NCBI GenBank assembly: GCA_030427205.1
Contig: JAUHXC010000050.1
Span: 1-64,000, forward strand
Length of the DNA: 64,000 bases
Direction: 5' to 3'
Origin: a bacterium
Lineage (GTDB): Bacteria; Myxococcota_A; Bradymonadia; UBA7976; UBA1532
Position 1 is the first letter of the stretch. The number at the start of each line of letters is the position of its first letter. The notes under the pieces were generated by a model, which searched no databases, was not told the DNA's origin, and was given only the letters and a program-made list of their open reading frames with translations. Made by a program: the position numbers and the translations under genes. Shown one piece after another: positions 47,282 to 55,374 of this stretch.

Positions 47282-48202
47282 ATGATGGATCTCTATTTCC
47301 GCTTCTTCTCCGTCTCTCGCATGAGCTCGGCCCGCACCGATCTCACCATGGAGCAGGTCGCCGCGCAGGCGCAGGTCGTCGACGACGCGCGCCTCGTGGC
47401 CCTCGCCCGCCGCGCCCGGCTGCAGGCCACGCGGCTGGCCACGTTCGAAGAGAAGCACCGCAACCAGACCGCCGCTCGCGCCGACGGCGAGGCGACCGCC
47501 GCCGACAAGCGCATGGATGTCTCGATCGGCGGTCTCTTCGATGGCATGGTGGACGAGATCGCCTACCTGCGCAGCGTCAACGACCCCGCCGCCGATACGC
47601 TGCAACGCATCATCGACGTTCACTTCGCCGGCCAGGTGAGCACCATCACCCGGGCCCCCTTCGAGGACGAGTTGCAGCGGGTCGAGCGGCTGCACGCCGA
47701 GCTGACCGGCCCCGCCGAGCAGGCGGTGCGCGCCGCGGGTCTGTGGCGCTGGGTCGTGCGCATCGGCGAGAACCTCGGGCCCTACCGCGCCGCGCTGTCG
47801 GCCCGCGACCGAGTCACCCGCGGCGACCTCGACACCGCCCGGCGCACGATGCACGTCGCCACCTGCGCGGTCATCGGCCACATCTGCGCGCAGTACATCG
47901 ACGCGCCCGAGCAGGGCGAGCGGCTGCTGGCGGCGGTGGTCGACCAGCAGGATCGCATCGCGGCGATCATGCGCGCCCGGCGACAGGGCGTGGCCACCGG
48001 CTCGCTGGACGATGACTTGATCGAGGGTGACGGCGGCCGCTTCGAGGCCGAGGCGCAGGCTGGCGCAGAGGCCGAGGCTGGCGCCGAGGCCGAGGCGGGC
48101 GCAGAGGCGGAGGCTGGCGCCGAGGCGCCGCAGGTCGCGCCGCCGGCCGACGCCGAGGCCGACCCGCCGGTGCTGCGTCCCCTGCCCCCGGGCGACGGCT
48201 GA
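47282..48202 (+). CDS. Helical cytoplasmic protein with EAGAEA tail
   Basis: A 306-residue protein that is almost wholly alpha-helical, with Glu/Arg/Ala-rich segments and one hydrophobic core stretch (TARRTMHVATCAVIGHICAQY). No signal peptide is visible. A short C-terminal low-complexity region (about 255-290) repeats EAGAEAEAGA, encoded by a 12-bp repeat at about 48045-48125. ATG 47282 (or the next codon ATG) is the start, with AAGG about 10 nt upstream. I do not recognise a family; similar lineages seem to have helical proteins like this but function is unknown. Confidence 0.78.
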   Translation: MMDLYFRFFSVSRMSSARTDLTMEQVAAQAQVVDDARLVALARRARLQATRLATFEEKHRNQTAARADGEATAADKRMDVSIGGLFDGMVDEIAYLRSVNDPAADTLQRIIDVHFAGQVSTITRAPFEDELQRVERLHAELTGPAEQAVRAAGLWRWVVRIGENLGPYRAALSARDRVTRGDLDTARRTMHVATCAVIGHICAQYIDAPEQGERLLAAVVDQQDRIAAIMRARRQGVATGSLDDDLIEGDGGRFEAEAQAGAEAEAGAEAEAGAEAEAGAEAPQVAPPADAEADPPVLRPLPPGDG

Positions 48203-48295
48203 TCCCGCGGGCGGCGAGCCCCGGCGACGCCCTTGACCCGCGACATCACGCAGACGCATATGGACGCTCATCGACCACCGCGCGAGAGGCGAACC

Positions 48296-48874
48296 ATGGC
48301 TGAGACATCGCGGGTCCGGGTGTACCTGGGCTGCTCCCTCGATGGCTGCATCGCCGGCCCCGACGACGATCTGTCGTGGTTGCACAGTGATAGCGAGAGC
48401 AGTGACGGTCCGAGCAAGGGCGAACCGCCGCCGTCCGATGCGTTGGACTTCGTGACCTTCATGGGTCAGGTGGGCGCGATGCTGATGGGTCGGCGCACCT
48501 ACGATGTCATCGCCGGCATGGGTGTCTGGCCCTACGGCGAGACGCCGGTGCTCGTCGCGACCCGCCGGCCGCTGGCGACGGCGCAGTCGACGGTGCGCCC
48601 GATCGCCGGCGACATCGCCGAGGTCGTCGCCGAGGCGCAGCGCATCGCGGGCGAGAAGGATGTCTACCTCGACGGCGGGGCCCTCGCCCGCCAGGCCCTC
48701 GACGCGGGGCTGGTCGACGAGATGGTGCTGACCTATGTGCCGATCATACTCGGCGATGGCATCCGCCTCTTCGATGGGTTGACGACCCGCAGCCATTGGA
48801 CGATCGCCGGGCATACCCGCATGGGGCATGGCATGCTGCAGGTCACGCTGCGCGCTGCGGGCGCCGGCGGCTGA
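48296..48874 (+). CDS. Dihydrofolate reductase-fold (RibD C-terminal type) protein
   Basis: A 192-residue protein of the RibD-C/DHFR-like family. It has VYLGCSLDGCIAGPDDDLSW at the N-terminus (the SxDG motif of the family), LMGRRTYDVI near 65, LVATRRP, and a C-terminal VYLDGGALARQAL followed by EMVLTYVPIILGDGIRLF. Such proteins bind NADPH and reduce pterin- or riboflavin-like compounds; the substrate here is unknown. The ATG start follows GAGAGG. Standing alone between unrelated genes, its role in folate or flavin metabolism is not shown. Confidence 0.92.
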   Translation: MAETSRVRVYLGCSLDGCIAGPDDDLSWLHSDSESSDGPSKGEPPPSDALDFVTFMGQVGAMLMGRRTYDVIAGMGVWPYGETPVLVATRRPLATAQSTVRPIAGDIAEVVAEAQRIAGEKDVYLDGGALARQALDAGLVDEMVLTYVPIILGDGIRLFDGLTTRSHWTIAGHTRMGHGMLQVTLRAAGAGG

Positions 48875-48917
48875 AGGCGCCGCGCGCCGAGGGCGCCGCG
48901 AGAATAGCCAGGACGCG

Positions 48918-48995
48918 ATTCGGCAGTCTGGCGGCGGCCGGTGACGCAATTCGGCAGTCTGGCGGCGGCCGGTGACGCAATACGGCAGTCTGGCG
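48918..48995. repeat. 31-bp tandem repeat, about 2.5 copies
   Basis: ATTCGGCAGTCTGGCGGCGG begins a 31-bp unit at 48918, 48949 and 48980 (third copy partial, ATACGG). It occupies the gap before the sigma-54-type promoter of the pilin-like gene, so it may be an upstream activator site. No spacers separate the copies. Confidence 0.9.
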
Positions 48996-49061
48996 ACCCA
49001 CGTCGGCGCCCCACGAGCCCCAGAGGCCCGTCTGCCCGTGCGCTCGACCGCGGGCCCCACA

Positions 49062-49078
49062 TGGCACACCCCCTGCTT
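49062..49078 (+). promoter_or_regulatory. Candidate sigma-54 promoter for the pilin-like gene
   Basis: TGGCACACCCCCTGCTT has GG (49063-49064) and GC (49075-49076) ten bases apart. The start of transcription would be near 49088, about 50 nt before the ATG. Pilin genes are often sigma-54 dependent, which fits; the 31-bp repeats just upstream could bind the activator. Confidence 0.65.
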
Positions 49079-49136
49079 TGCTGCCCCGTTCGATAGACGA
49101 CGCGCGCCGCGTCTCGTCGAACCGGAGGCGATCGCC

Positions 49137-49709
49137 ATGCCAGCAGATACCCAGCGCAGCCCGGGCCGTCGGGCCGCATCCCGCGGGCACAAGCTCATCA
49201 GCACGATCATCCTGCTCGTACTGCTCGGGCTCGTCGCGGCGGTCGTGGTCCCGGCGTTCCTGAAGTATCAGCGGCGCAGCAAGACCAGCGAAGCCACGAT
49301 GAACATCCGCCGGATCTTCGACGCGTCGGTGACCTATTACACATCGGAGTTCCTCGGGCCGGACGGCGAGATCCTGCCCCGGCAATTCCCCGCGACCGTC
49401 GACCCGACGCCGCTGGACTGGCATGCGCGGGTCTGCGCCGACGGAGACAGCGCGCGCTACCCGATCCGCCCCGAGATCTGGAGCGCGCCCACCTGGAAGA
49501 GCCTCGATTTTGCCGTCGAGCAGCCCTTCTACTTCGAGTACACCTACGTCTCGACGGGGCGCGGCGCGGAGGCCACGTTCACCGCGCGGGCCCGGGGTGA
49601 TCTGGACTGCGACGGTGTCATGTCGACCTACGAGCGTATCGGCGAAGTGGACGACGGCTGCTCGAGCAGCGGGGGCGCGGGCCTGTTCATGGCCGATCCG
49701 CTGGAGTGA
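49137..49709 (+). CDS. Type IV pilin/pseudopilin-like protein without Glu5
   Basis: A 190-residue protein with a basic leader, then GHKLISTIILLVLLGLVAAV and VVPAFLKYQRRSKTSEATMN, the long N-terminal helix pattern of type IV pilins and T2SS pseudopilins, followed by FDASVTYYTSE as in delta-proteobacterial pilins. The prepilin cleavage site would be after Gly-His or Gly, but the usual Phe-Thr-Leu-Ile-Glu start is replaced and position 5 is Ser, so assembly may be unusual. GGAGG lies eight nt before the ATG. The C-terminal part is acidic and has two Cys (CDGV...DDGCSSS) that could form the pilin D-loop. Confidence 0.8.
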   Translation: MPADTQRSPGRRAASRGHKLISTIILLVLLGLVAAVVVPAFLKYQRRSKTSEATMNIRRIFDASVTYYTSEFLGPDGEILPRQFPATVDPTPLDWHARVCADGDSARYPIRPEIWSAPTWKSLDFAVEQPFYFEYTYVSTGRGAEATFTARARGDLDCDGVMSTYERIGEVDDGCSSSGGAGLFMADPLE

Positions 49710-49804
49710 CGGGCGGGGGATCGCTCCGGCGCCACGCGACCGAGTCGATCTGACGATCGGCATGCTGTACCCTCCGGCGGTCGCAACCAGCGCAGGAGCA
49801 GCCC

Positions 49805-52192
49805 GTGAACGCCGTCTCCGTCTTCGTCGCCGAGGTCGATGGCCGCCTGGCGATCCGCGCCGAGCACGATGTGGGTGCGCAGACCCGCGTCGCCCGGGCA
49901 ACCACGCCCATCCCCTCCCCCGAGTTGATCGACGATCTGCTGCGCCCGGTGCGCGCGGGGCATGGCTCGGCGAGCCGGCTGGGGCACCTGCTCGGCGAGA
50001 TCCTCTTCGCCGGCGAGGTCGGCGGGCTGCTGCGCGGGGCGCTGGCCAAGGGCGAGCCGGTGGTGCTGCTGTCGACCGACGACGTGCGCGCCGACTGGCC
50101 GTGGGAGCTGGCGAGTGATCCCGAGACCGGCGCCCGACCGGCGATCGACGGCGGCGGCATGGCGCGCATCGGCGGTCGGCCGTGGTCCGGGCCGGGCATC
50201 CTGCCCCGCGGCGTGATGGCGATCCCGACCCTCGCCGGCGGGCCGCGGCGGGACGCGGTGACCGCCTCGACCCGGCGGCTGGTGCGCAAGACCCAGCTCG
50301 ACATCTTCCCCGCCGATCCGGTGACCGGACCCGGCCTGCGGCGCATCCTCGAGCACGGCGCGGTCCTGGTGCATGTCGAAGGGGTCGGGCCGGGCGCCCG
50401 CATCCTGCTCGACGATGGCCCGGTGCCCGCCGATCGGCTGGGGGTCGACAACCGCTGCTGGCTGGTGGTGCTCGGCGGCACCGAGACCAACCTCGACAGC
50501 GGCCGCCGGCTGCGCGAGGCGGGCGCGGCCATGGTGCTGGCGCATCAGGTCGAGCTGCGACCGCATCAGACGGCGGCCATCGATCGCGAGCTGTATCGGG
50601 CGCTGGCCGAGGGCGCGCCGGTCATCGAGGCGCTGGCGCGGGTGCGTCAGGCCCTGGCCACCACCGAGGGCGACAAGAGCGGCGCATGGGCCGCGCCGGT
50701 GCTTTGGACGGCCCCGGGGGACGACAACCCGGTCGCGATGGCCTTCCCGCCGCCGATGACCCGCTCGCCGGCGGCCGTGGGGCTCGACGGCGCGTCGCCC
50801 AGCCCCGCGCAGCTGCCCTACCCCGATCTGGCCGGCCCGCCGGGGCATCCGATCCCGGCGCCGATCTTCGTGCACGAGACGCTGCGCCGCCTGCAGGCGG
50901 GCGATGACGGGTCCCGCGACGGGCGGGCGGCCACCATGCGCGCGCTCGCCGGCCAGCTCACGGCCGATCCGGCCGATCTGCGCTCCGGGGCCGGCGCGCT
51001 GACCGACAAGCTGATCGACGCCATCTCGCGGCCCGACGCGCCGCTGGAGCGCCCCGAGGGCTTCGCCGAGCGCGAGGCGCGCGTCGCCGAGCAGAGCGCG
51101 GTGCGTCTCGAGACGGTGCGTCAGGCGGCCCACGCCCTGCTCGTCTCGCCGGTGGTCTGCCTCGTCGCGCCCGCGGGCGGCGGCGGGCTGCGTCTGGCCC
51201 GGCTGCTGGCCGAGACCCTGTTCGATCGACACCCCCAGATCATGCGCGGGCCGTACAGCGGCCCCCTGCTCGGCGGCCCCCGGCGGGGCGAAGGCGGCGT
51301 GCTGACCGCCGGCGGCTGGCTCTATCGCACCGCGGCGCTCAACTGGCGCCGGGACGAGCTCGATCCGCTGCGCCCCGACCAGCCGCGGCCGCGCAGCCGG
51401 ATCCCGCTGGTCGCCGAGCGGCCCGACGGGCGGGGCCACGCCATCCGCCGCGGCGGTTGGCTGGTGGTCACCGACGGCGAGCGCTTCGAGGCCGACCGGC
51501 TGTCCCGGGCCGCGTCGGCGGTCGAAGACGGCGCCCTGACCGGGCTCAACCCCGACGGCGCGCTCTTCCGGCTGCCGGTGCCCGGCGACTTCCGCTTGAT
51601 CGTCGTCGCCGAGCACCCGCTGGTGGCGCTGCCGCCGACGGTGCCCCAGATCCGCGTCGAGCGGACCGATGACGCCGCCGTGCTGCGGGCGCGCTGGCTG
51701 GCCGAGGCCCGCCACCGGCCGGGCCCGGCGCGGGACGAGGCCGGCGCGATGGCCCGCGGCTCGACCGCCGATCAGCTCTGGCGCATCCTGCAGGTCGTCG
51801 AGCTGGTCACGCCGCTGCCCGCCGACGTCGGCGGCGCGGTGCTGCGCCATGCCATCGTGCGCGGCGGCACCGCCGAGGCGCTCGACGAGGCGCTGCAGGT
51901 GCTCGTCGCCCATCATGTGCAGGTGCTCAGCAACGACCGCTTCGCGGTGCTGCGGGCCGGCCTGGGCGGCGAGGCGCCCGAGCTCTTCCGGGCGGTGGGC
52001 CAGGCCGCACGCCATGGCGATGTCCTGCCGGCGCTGTCGCTCGCCGAGCAGCTCGGCCAGGACGAGGTGGCGACCGATCCCGAGAAGCTCGCCCAGCAGG
52101 TGCACGGGTGGCGCAACGCCCCGATCACCCTGCCCGATCCGCAGGACGCCGCCGGGCTGCTGCATCACCTCGTTCGGCAGCGAGCGCTGTGA
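49805..52192 (+). CDS. CHAT-like protease domain fused to degenerate MoxR-like ATPase, both inactive-looking
   Basis: A 795-residue cytoplasmic protein beginning at GTG 49805 (AGGAG eight nt upstream). The N-terminal ~300 residues follow the CHAT (caspase-like) layout: WPWELASDPETG near 100, then a beta-strand VLVHVEGVGPG where His-Gly-His is expected, WLVVLGGTETN where NACES (catalytic Cys) is expected, and GAAMVLAHQVEL...LYRALAEGAPVIEALARVR. Both catalytic residues are missing. The C-terminal half resembles MoxR AAA+ (GGWLVVTDGE, FRLIVVAEHP) but the Walker A (APAGGGGLRLAR) lacks the Lys. It may be a scaffold or inhibitor. Its stop overlaps the next lipoprotein gene by 4 nt. Confidence 0.75.
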   Translation: MNAVSVFVAEVDGRLAIRAEHDVGAQTRVARATTPIPSPELIDDLLRPVRAGHGSASRLGHLLGEILFAGEVGGLLRGALAKGEPVVLLSTDDVRADWPWELASDPETGARPAIDGGGMARIGGRPWSGPGILPRGVMAIPTLAGGPRRDAVTASTRRLVRKTQLDIFPADPVTGPGLRRILEHGAVLVHVEGVGPGARILLDDGPVPADRLGVDNRCWLVVLGGTETNLDSGRRLREAGAAMVLAHQVELRPHQTAAIDRELYRALAEGAPVIEALARVRQALATTEGDKSGAWAAPVLWTAPGDDNPVAMAFPPPMTRSPAAVGLDGASPSPAQLPYPDLAGPPGHPIPAPIFVHETLRRLQAGDDGSRDGRAATMRALAGQLTADPADLRSGAGALTDKLIDAISRPDAPLERPEGFAEREARVAEQSAVRLETVRQAAHALLVSPVVCLVAPAGGGGLRLARLLAETLFDRHPQIMRGPYSGPLLGGPRRGEGGVLTAGGWLYRTAALNWRRDELDPLRPDQPRPRSRIPLVAERPDGRGHAIRRGGWLVVTDGERFEADRLSRAASAVEDGALTGLNPDGALFRLPVPGDFRLIVVAEHPLVALPPTVPQIRVERTDDAAVLRARWLAEARHRPGPARDEAGAMARGSTADQLWRILQVVELVTPLPADVGGAVLRHAIVRGGTAEALDEALQVLVAHHVQVLSNDRFAVLRAGLGGEAPELFRAVGQAARHGDVLPALSLAEQLGQDEVATDPEKLAQQVHGWRNAPITLPDPQDAAGLLHHLVRQRAL

Positions 52193-53430
52193 TTCGCGAC
52201 GCACGGCATGTGGCACGATGCCTGGCCGGGCTCGCCCTGGCCGCCACCGCCGGCGGCTGCAGCCCGACGGAGCCGGCGCTCTGCGGTACACCGGCGAGCT
52301 CTCTCGAGGTCACCACCCGCAGCGAAGCCGACGAGCGGGTGACCTGGCGTACGGCGCGCAGCGGCGCGGGCGCGGGCACCGTGCTGCGCACCGAGACCCG
52401 TGACGGCCGCCTGCTCGTGCTCAACGAAGCGCCGCCGCGCGCGGGGGCGCCGCTCGGCGCCGCGGTGCGGGCGGTGGCGCTGGCCTACGACGACGCCGAC
52501 CGGCTGAGCGGCGCGACCATCGTGCACCTCGACGGCCGCAACCGACCGCTGACCAACTGGCAGGTGACCCTGACCTATGCCGAAGACGGCGCGTTCGATC
52601 GCATCAACGCGATCGGCCAGCCGCCGGCCAGTCAGATCCTCGATGACATCCTGGGGCCGATCCTGCCGGGCCTGTCCGACGGCGAGCTGACGTGGCTGCA
52701 TCCGCTGCCGGGTGCCGATCTGCTCGGGCCGCTGCCGGCGGATGTGGACGCGGTCGTCAACGGGCGCCCGGCGGGCGTACCGCTGGTCATGGCCGCGGAC
52801 GTGACCCCGATCGAAGGCGGCTTCCGCGCCGCGTGGCGCGTCGGCGACGACAACGTCGGCCTCACGTTGCCCGTCGAACACACCACCACCGAGAGCGGCT
52901 GGATCCGCACCTGGGTCGGCGACGGCGAGCTGCAGACGGTCAGCCTCGGCTGGAGCCGGGCGGAAGACGGCGCGCCGGGCGACGGCGACCTCGTCTGGCG
53001 GCTGGAGGGGGCCGAGTTCGAGCGGCATCGCGTCCGCACGACGGCCATCCCCGATGGCACCCGTGAAGAGCATACGGTGCTGCGCGATGGCGTCGTCGCG
53101 TGGCGGCGCATCGCCGACGTCACCGACGAGGGCTTCGACGTGCGGACCGACGCCGACGGCGACGGCCGCGACGACGAGCTGCGGGTGCGGCTGCCGGCGG
53201 GCGAAGGCCGCACCATCGACGTGATCGACATCCCGCCCTTCGGCCCGGTCGATCTGTATCGCTTCACCGAGACCGAGGGCGACACCGTGCGTTCCCAAGC
53301 GGTCGCGCCCAACGCGGGCCAGCAGCTCTGCGCGGTGGACGGCGGCACGGTCACCCTCGAGGGCGAGGCGGGCGCGCGGCGCGTCGTGGGCGTACCCGAC
53401 GGATTGCCCGACCCGCCGCCCGCGGAGTAA
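52189..53430 (+). CDS. Lipoprotein of unknown function
   Basis: A 413-residue lipoprotein starting at GTG 52189, overlapping the CHAT/MoxR-like gene by 4 nt. The signal ends AATAGGC, so Cys about 23 is lipidated. The mature protein is beta-rich with repeated strands such as VTLTYAEDGAFDRINAI and FDVRTDADGDGRDDELRVRL; the last contains a DxDxDGxxD motif that may bind calcium. Overall it resembles YD-repeat-like or RHS-lacking beta proteins, but no family is certain. Co-translation with its upstream gene suggests the two act together. Confidence 0.8.
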   Translation: MIRDARHVARCLAGLALAATAGGCSPTEPALCGTPASSLEVTTRSEADERVTWRTARSGAGAGTVLRTETRDGRLLVLNEAPPRAGAPLGAAVRAVALAYDDADRLSGATIVHLDGRNRPLTNWQVTLTYAEDGAFDRINAIGQPPASQILDDILGPILPGLSDGELTWLHPLPGADLLGPLPADVDAVVNGRPAGVPLVMAADVTPIEGGFRAAWRVGDDNVGLTLPVEHTTTESGWIRTWVGDGELQTVSLGWSRAEDGAPGDGDLVWRLEGAEFERHRVRTTAIPDGTREEHTVLRDGVVAWRRIADVTDEGFDVRTDADGDGRDDELRVRLPAGEGRTIDVIDIPPFGPVDLYRFTETEGDTVRSQAVAPNAGQQLCAVDGGTVTLEGEAGARRVVGVPDGLPDPPPAE

Positions 53431-53438
53431 GGAGACCG

Positions 53439-54023
53439 TCAGCGTACGAGTTCGATCTCGACGCTGAAGTCATTCTCGGCGGTCAGCACCACCGTGCGCG
53501 GCGTCGAACCGCGCAGCTTGAGCACGTTGCTCTGATGCCCGTCTTCGCTGAAGGCGTCGATGCGCACCTTCAGGCGACCGCCCGCCGCCGGCAGCTCGGG
53601 CAGCAGAAACCGCAGATCGGTCTGATGCCCGCCGACGCGGATGCCGCCAGCCCCCAGGTTCAGCGATGTCTCGCCGCGCAGCAAGCGCACATGGCGCTTG
53701 ATGTAGGCCACCGCCCGCGCGCGCCATCCCTTCGGATCGACCGCCTCGGCCGGTCCATCGGCCAGCACGGCGTCCAACGCGGCCCGCGCGACGTGCACTT
53801 CGAGCACCCAGCCGCGGGCCTCGACCCCGTCGGCCTTCGCCGCCACCGGCTGCAGCGCGAACGTCGCGATCTCGCGATCGTGGGCCCCGGCCGGCGAGGC
53901 GAGCAGGGCCAGGAGCAGCGCCGAGAGCAGCGCCGAGAGCAGCGCCCGAGAGCCACGCGGCGACGCGGCGCCGAGAAGCCCGACGCCGAGCGCGCCATTC
54001 GGGGCCGACCGCGACCCGGTCAT
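53439..54023 (-). CDS. Secreted protein, possibly with YHYH partner
   Basis: A 194-residue protein with an N-terminal region that contains a hydrophobic helix (LLSALLSALLLALLASPAGA) and cleavage after AGA. The mature part, about 145 residues, has alternating strands and a histidine-containing AHDREIATFALQPV start. The ATG overlaps the upstream gene's stop by 4 nt (54020-54023), so it is translated after the YHYH lipoprotein. Metal binding is possible but not proven; no family is recognised. Confidence 0.78.
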   Translation of the reverse strand: MTGSRSAPNGALGVGLLGAASPRGSRALLSALLSALLLALLASPAGAHDREIATFALQPVAAKADGVEARGWVLEVHVARAALDAVLADGPAEAVDPKGWRARAVAYIKRHVRLLRGETSLNLGAGGIRVGGHQTDLRFLLPELPAAGGRLKVRIDAFSEDGHQSNVLKLRGSTPRTVVLTAENDFSVEIELVR

Positions 54024-55201
54024 TGCACCGACAGCGGGCTGCGCACCGCCGGACCGACCACGCAGGTGGGCAGGTTGGGCGCGTCCGATTCGAGCGCGTA
54101 GTAGTGATAGATGCCATCGGGATACTCCGGCGTGACCCCGAACCGGCCGTTGCAGCCGTCGAGCCCGTCGGGCACCGCGTCGCCGTCGCCCCAGGGGGCG
54201 TAGATCGGGTAGCCGTCGCGGGCGAAGCCGACGAGCCCGGTCATCCGCTGGGGCACGTTGGTGCAGCTGACATCGTCGATGCCGAAGGCGTCGAGCACGG
54301 CGGTCATCGACTCGGCCACGAAGTGCCAGTGATAGTAGCCCGCCGGATCCATGTGGCCACCGCAGGGATCGAGCGACGGGATGCCGCCGCCGCCCATCTG
54401 CTTGAAGTTGCGCGGCGGGCCACCGCCCGGCGGGCCGCCCATCATCGGCGGGCCGCCCACCACCGACGGCGGCGGCCCGGTCAAAGGCACCCCGTCGAGC
54501 GCGATGCCGAACGGCTGCACGGTGTCGATCATCGTCGGCTGATCGGCCATCGTCGGGACGACCGGCAGGGTATAGGTCACCACCAAACTGTCATCGGGGG
54601 CCGCTTCGAGGCAGAAGCCGCTGCCCTCGCCGCCCTGCCCCGGCATGCCGGCGCCGGGATCGGCGATGCGCACGTTGCCGTCGTCGTCGACGATGTCATA
54701 GCCGTCGGCCTCCATCGCCTCCCACAGCTCTCTCTTCATGACCTGGAAGCCGGGGTCGGTGTCTCCGTCGTAGATGCCCAGGCCGCCGATGTCGTCGATG
54801 GTCGCCGGGCAGTAGGGGCCATTGGGCGTCGGGTTGGCGGCGAAGACCAACTGATGACACATGGTGGTGGTGCCATCGGTCAGCGTGCACTCGACGATGG
54901 AGGCATCCATCAAGCCATCGCCGAAGGCATCGAGCAGCACACCTGCGCCCTCTCCTTCACCCTCTCCTTCGCCCTCGCCCTCGCCCTCGCCCTCTCCTTC
55001 GCCCTCGCCCTCTCCTTCGCCCTCGCCCTCTCCTTCGCCCTCGCCCTCTCCTTCGCCCTCGCCCTCTCCTTCGCCCTCACCCTCTCCTTCGCCCTCGGCG
55101 CCCATGCCCGCGTCAGCGACCGTCTCGTCGCCGTCGTCACAGCCCACGAGGGCGACCCCCGTCATCAACCCGATCAGCAATATGTGCTCTGGCTTCATCA
55201 T
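54020..55201 (-). CDS. YHYH-domain lipoprotein with GEGE tether
   Basis: A 393-residue lipoprotein (lipobox LVGC) with a tether of about 25 Gly-Glu repeats encoded by a 12-bp repeat at 54945-55100. The mature domain has GYYHWHF and YPDGIYHYYAL, the aromatic/His pattern that names the YHYH family, together with GLVGFARDGYPIYAPWGDGD and Cys residues. The family is common in marine and soil bacteria, and its function is unproven; the clustered His suggests metal or ligand binding. A Pro/Gly stretch (GGPPMMGGPPGGGPP) interrupts the domain. Two consecutive ATGs (55201, 55198) follow GGGGGG. It is the first gene of a two-gene unit with 53439. Confidence 0.9.
   Translation of the reverse strand: MMKPEHILLIGLMTGVALVGCDDGDETVADAGMGAEGEGEGEGEGEGEGEGEGEGEGEGEGEGEGEGEGEGEGEGEGEGEGEGEGAGVLLDAFGDGLMDASIVECTLTDGTTTMCHQLVFAANPTPNGPYCPATIDDIGGLGIYDGDTDPGFQVMKRELWEAMEADGYDIVDDDGNVRIADPGAGMPGQGGEGSGFCLEAAPDDSLVVTYTLPVVPTMADQPTMIDTVQPFGIALDGVPLTGPPPSVVGGPPMMGGPPGGGPPRNFKQMGGGGIPSLDPCGGHMDPAGYYHWHFVAESMTAVLDAFGIDDVSCTNVPQRMTGLVGFARDGYPIYAPWGDGDAVPDGLDGCNGRFGVTPEYPDGIYHYYALESDAPNLPTCVVGPAVRSPLSVQ
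54945..55100. repeat. Short coding repeats for GEGE tether
   Basis: On the plus strand CTCTCCTTCGCC and CTCGCCCTCGCC alternate; read on the minus strand they encode Gly-Glu-Gly-Glu. It is the linker of the YHYH lipoprotein. Confidence 0.9.
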
Positions 55202-55326
55202 CCCCCCGGAATCAACCGACGCCGCCTCACCGGCAGCGGCCTCATTGTGGAGATCGAGGCGAGCGACGGCAAACGAAACGCCACGGCTCGGCGACTGCGA
55301 CCGGCCGGTCGGAGACGAGCAGCCAC

Positions 55327-55343
55327 TGGCACGGTAACTGCCT
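55327..55343 (+). promoter_or_regulatory. Candidate sigma-54 promoter
   Basis: TGGCACGGTAACTGCCT has GG (55328-55329) and GC (55340-55341) ten bases apart. Expected start near 55353, about 20 nt before the ATG at 55375. Confidence 0.55.
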
Positions 55344-55374
55344 TACAGTCGCGCATACCGACGCAGGAGAACCG

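Noticed and set aside
48918..48995. CRISPR-like direct repeats
   Set aside because: The 31-bp units are directly adjacent with no spacers and there are no cas genes.
49805..52192. Active CHAT protease of an antiphage system
   Set aside because: Neither catalytic His nor Cys is present at the expected sites and no TPR or gasdermin partner is adjacent.
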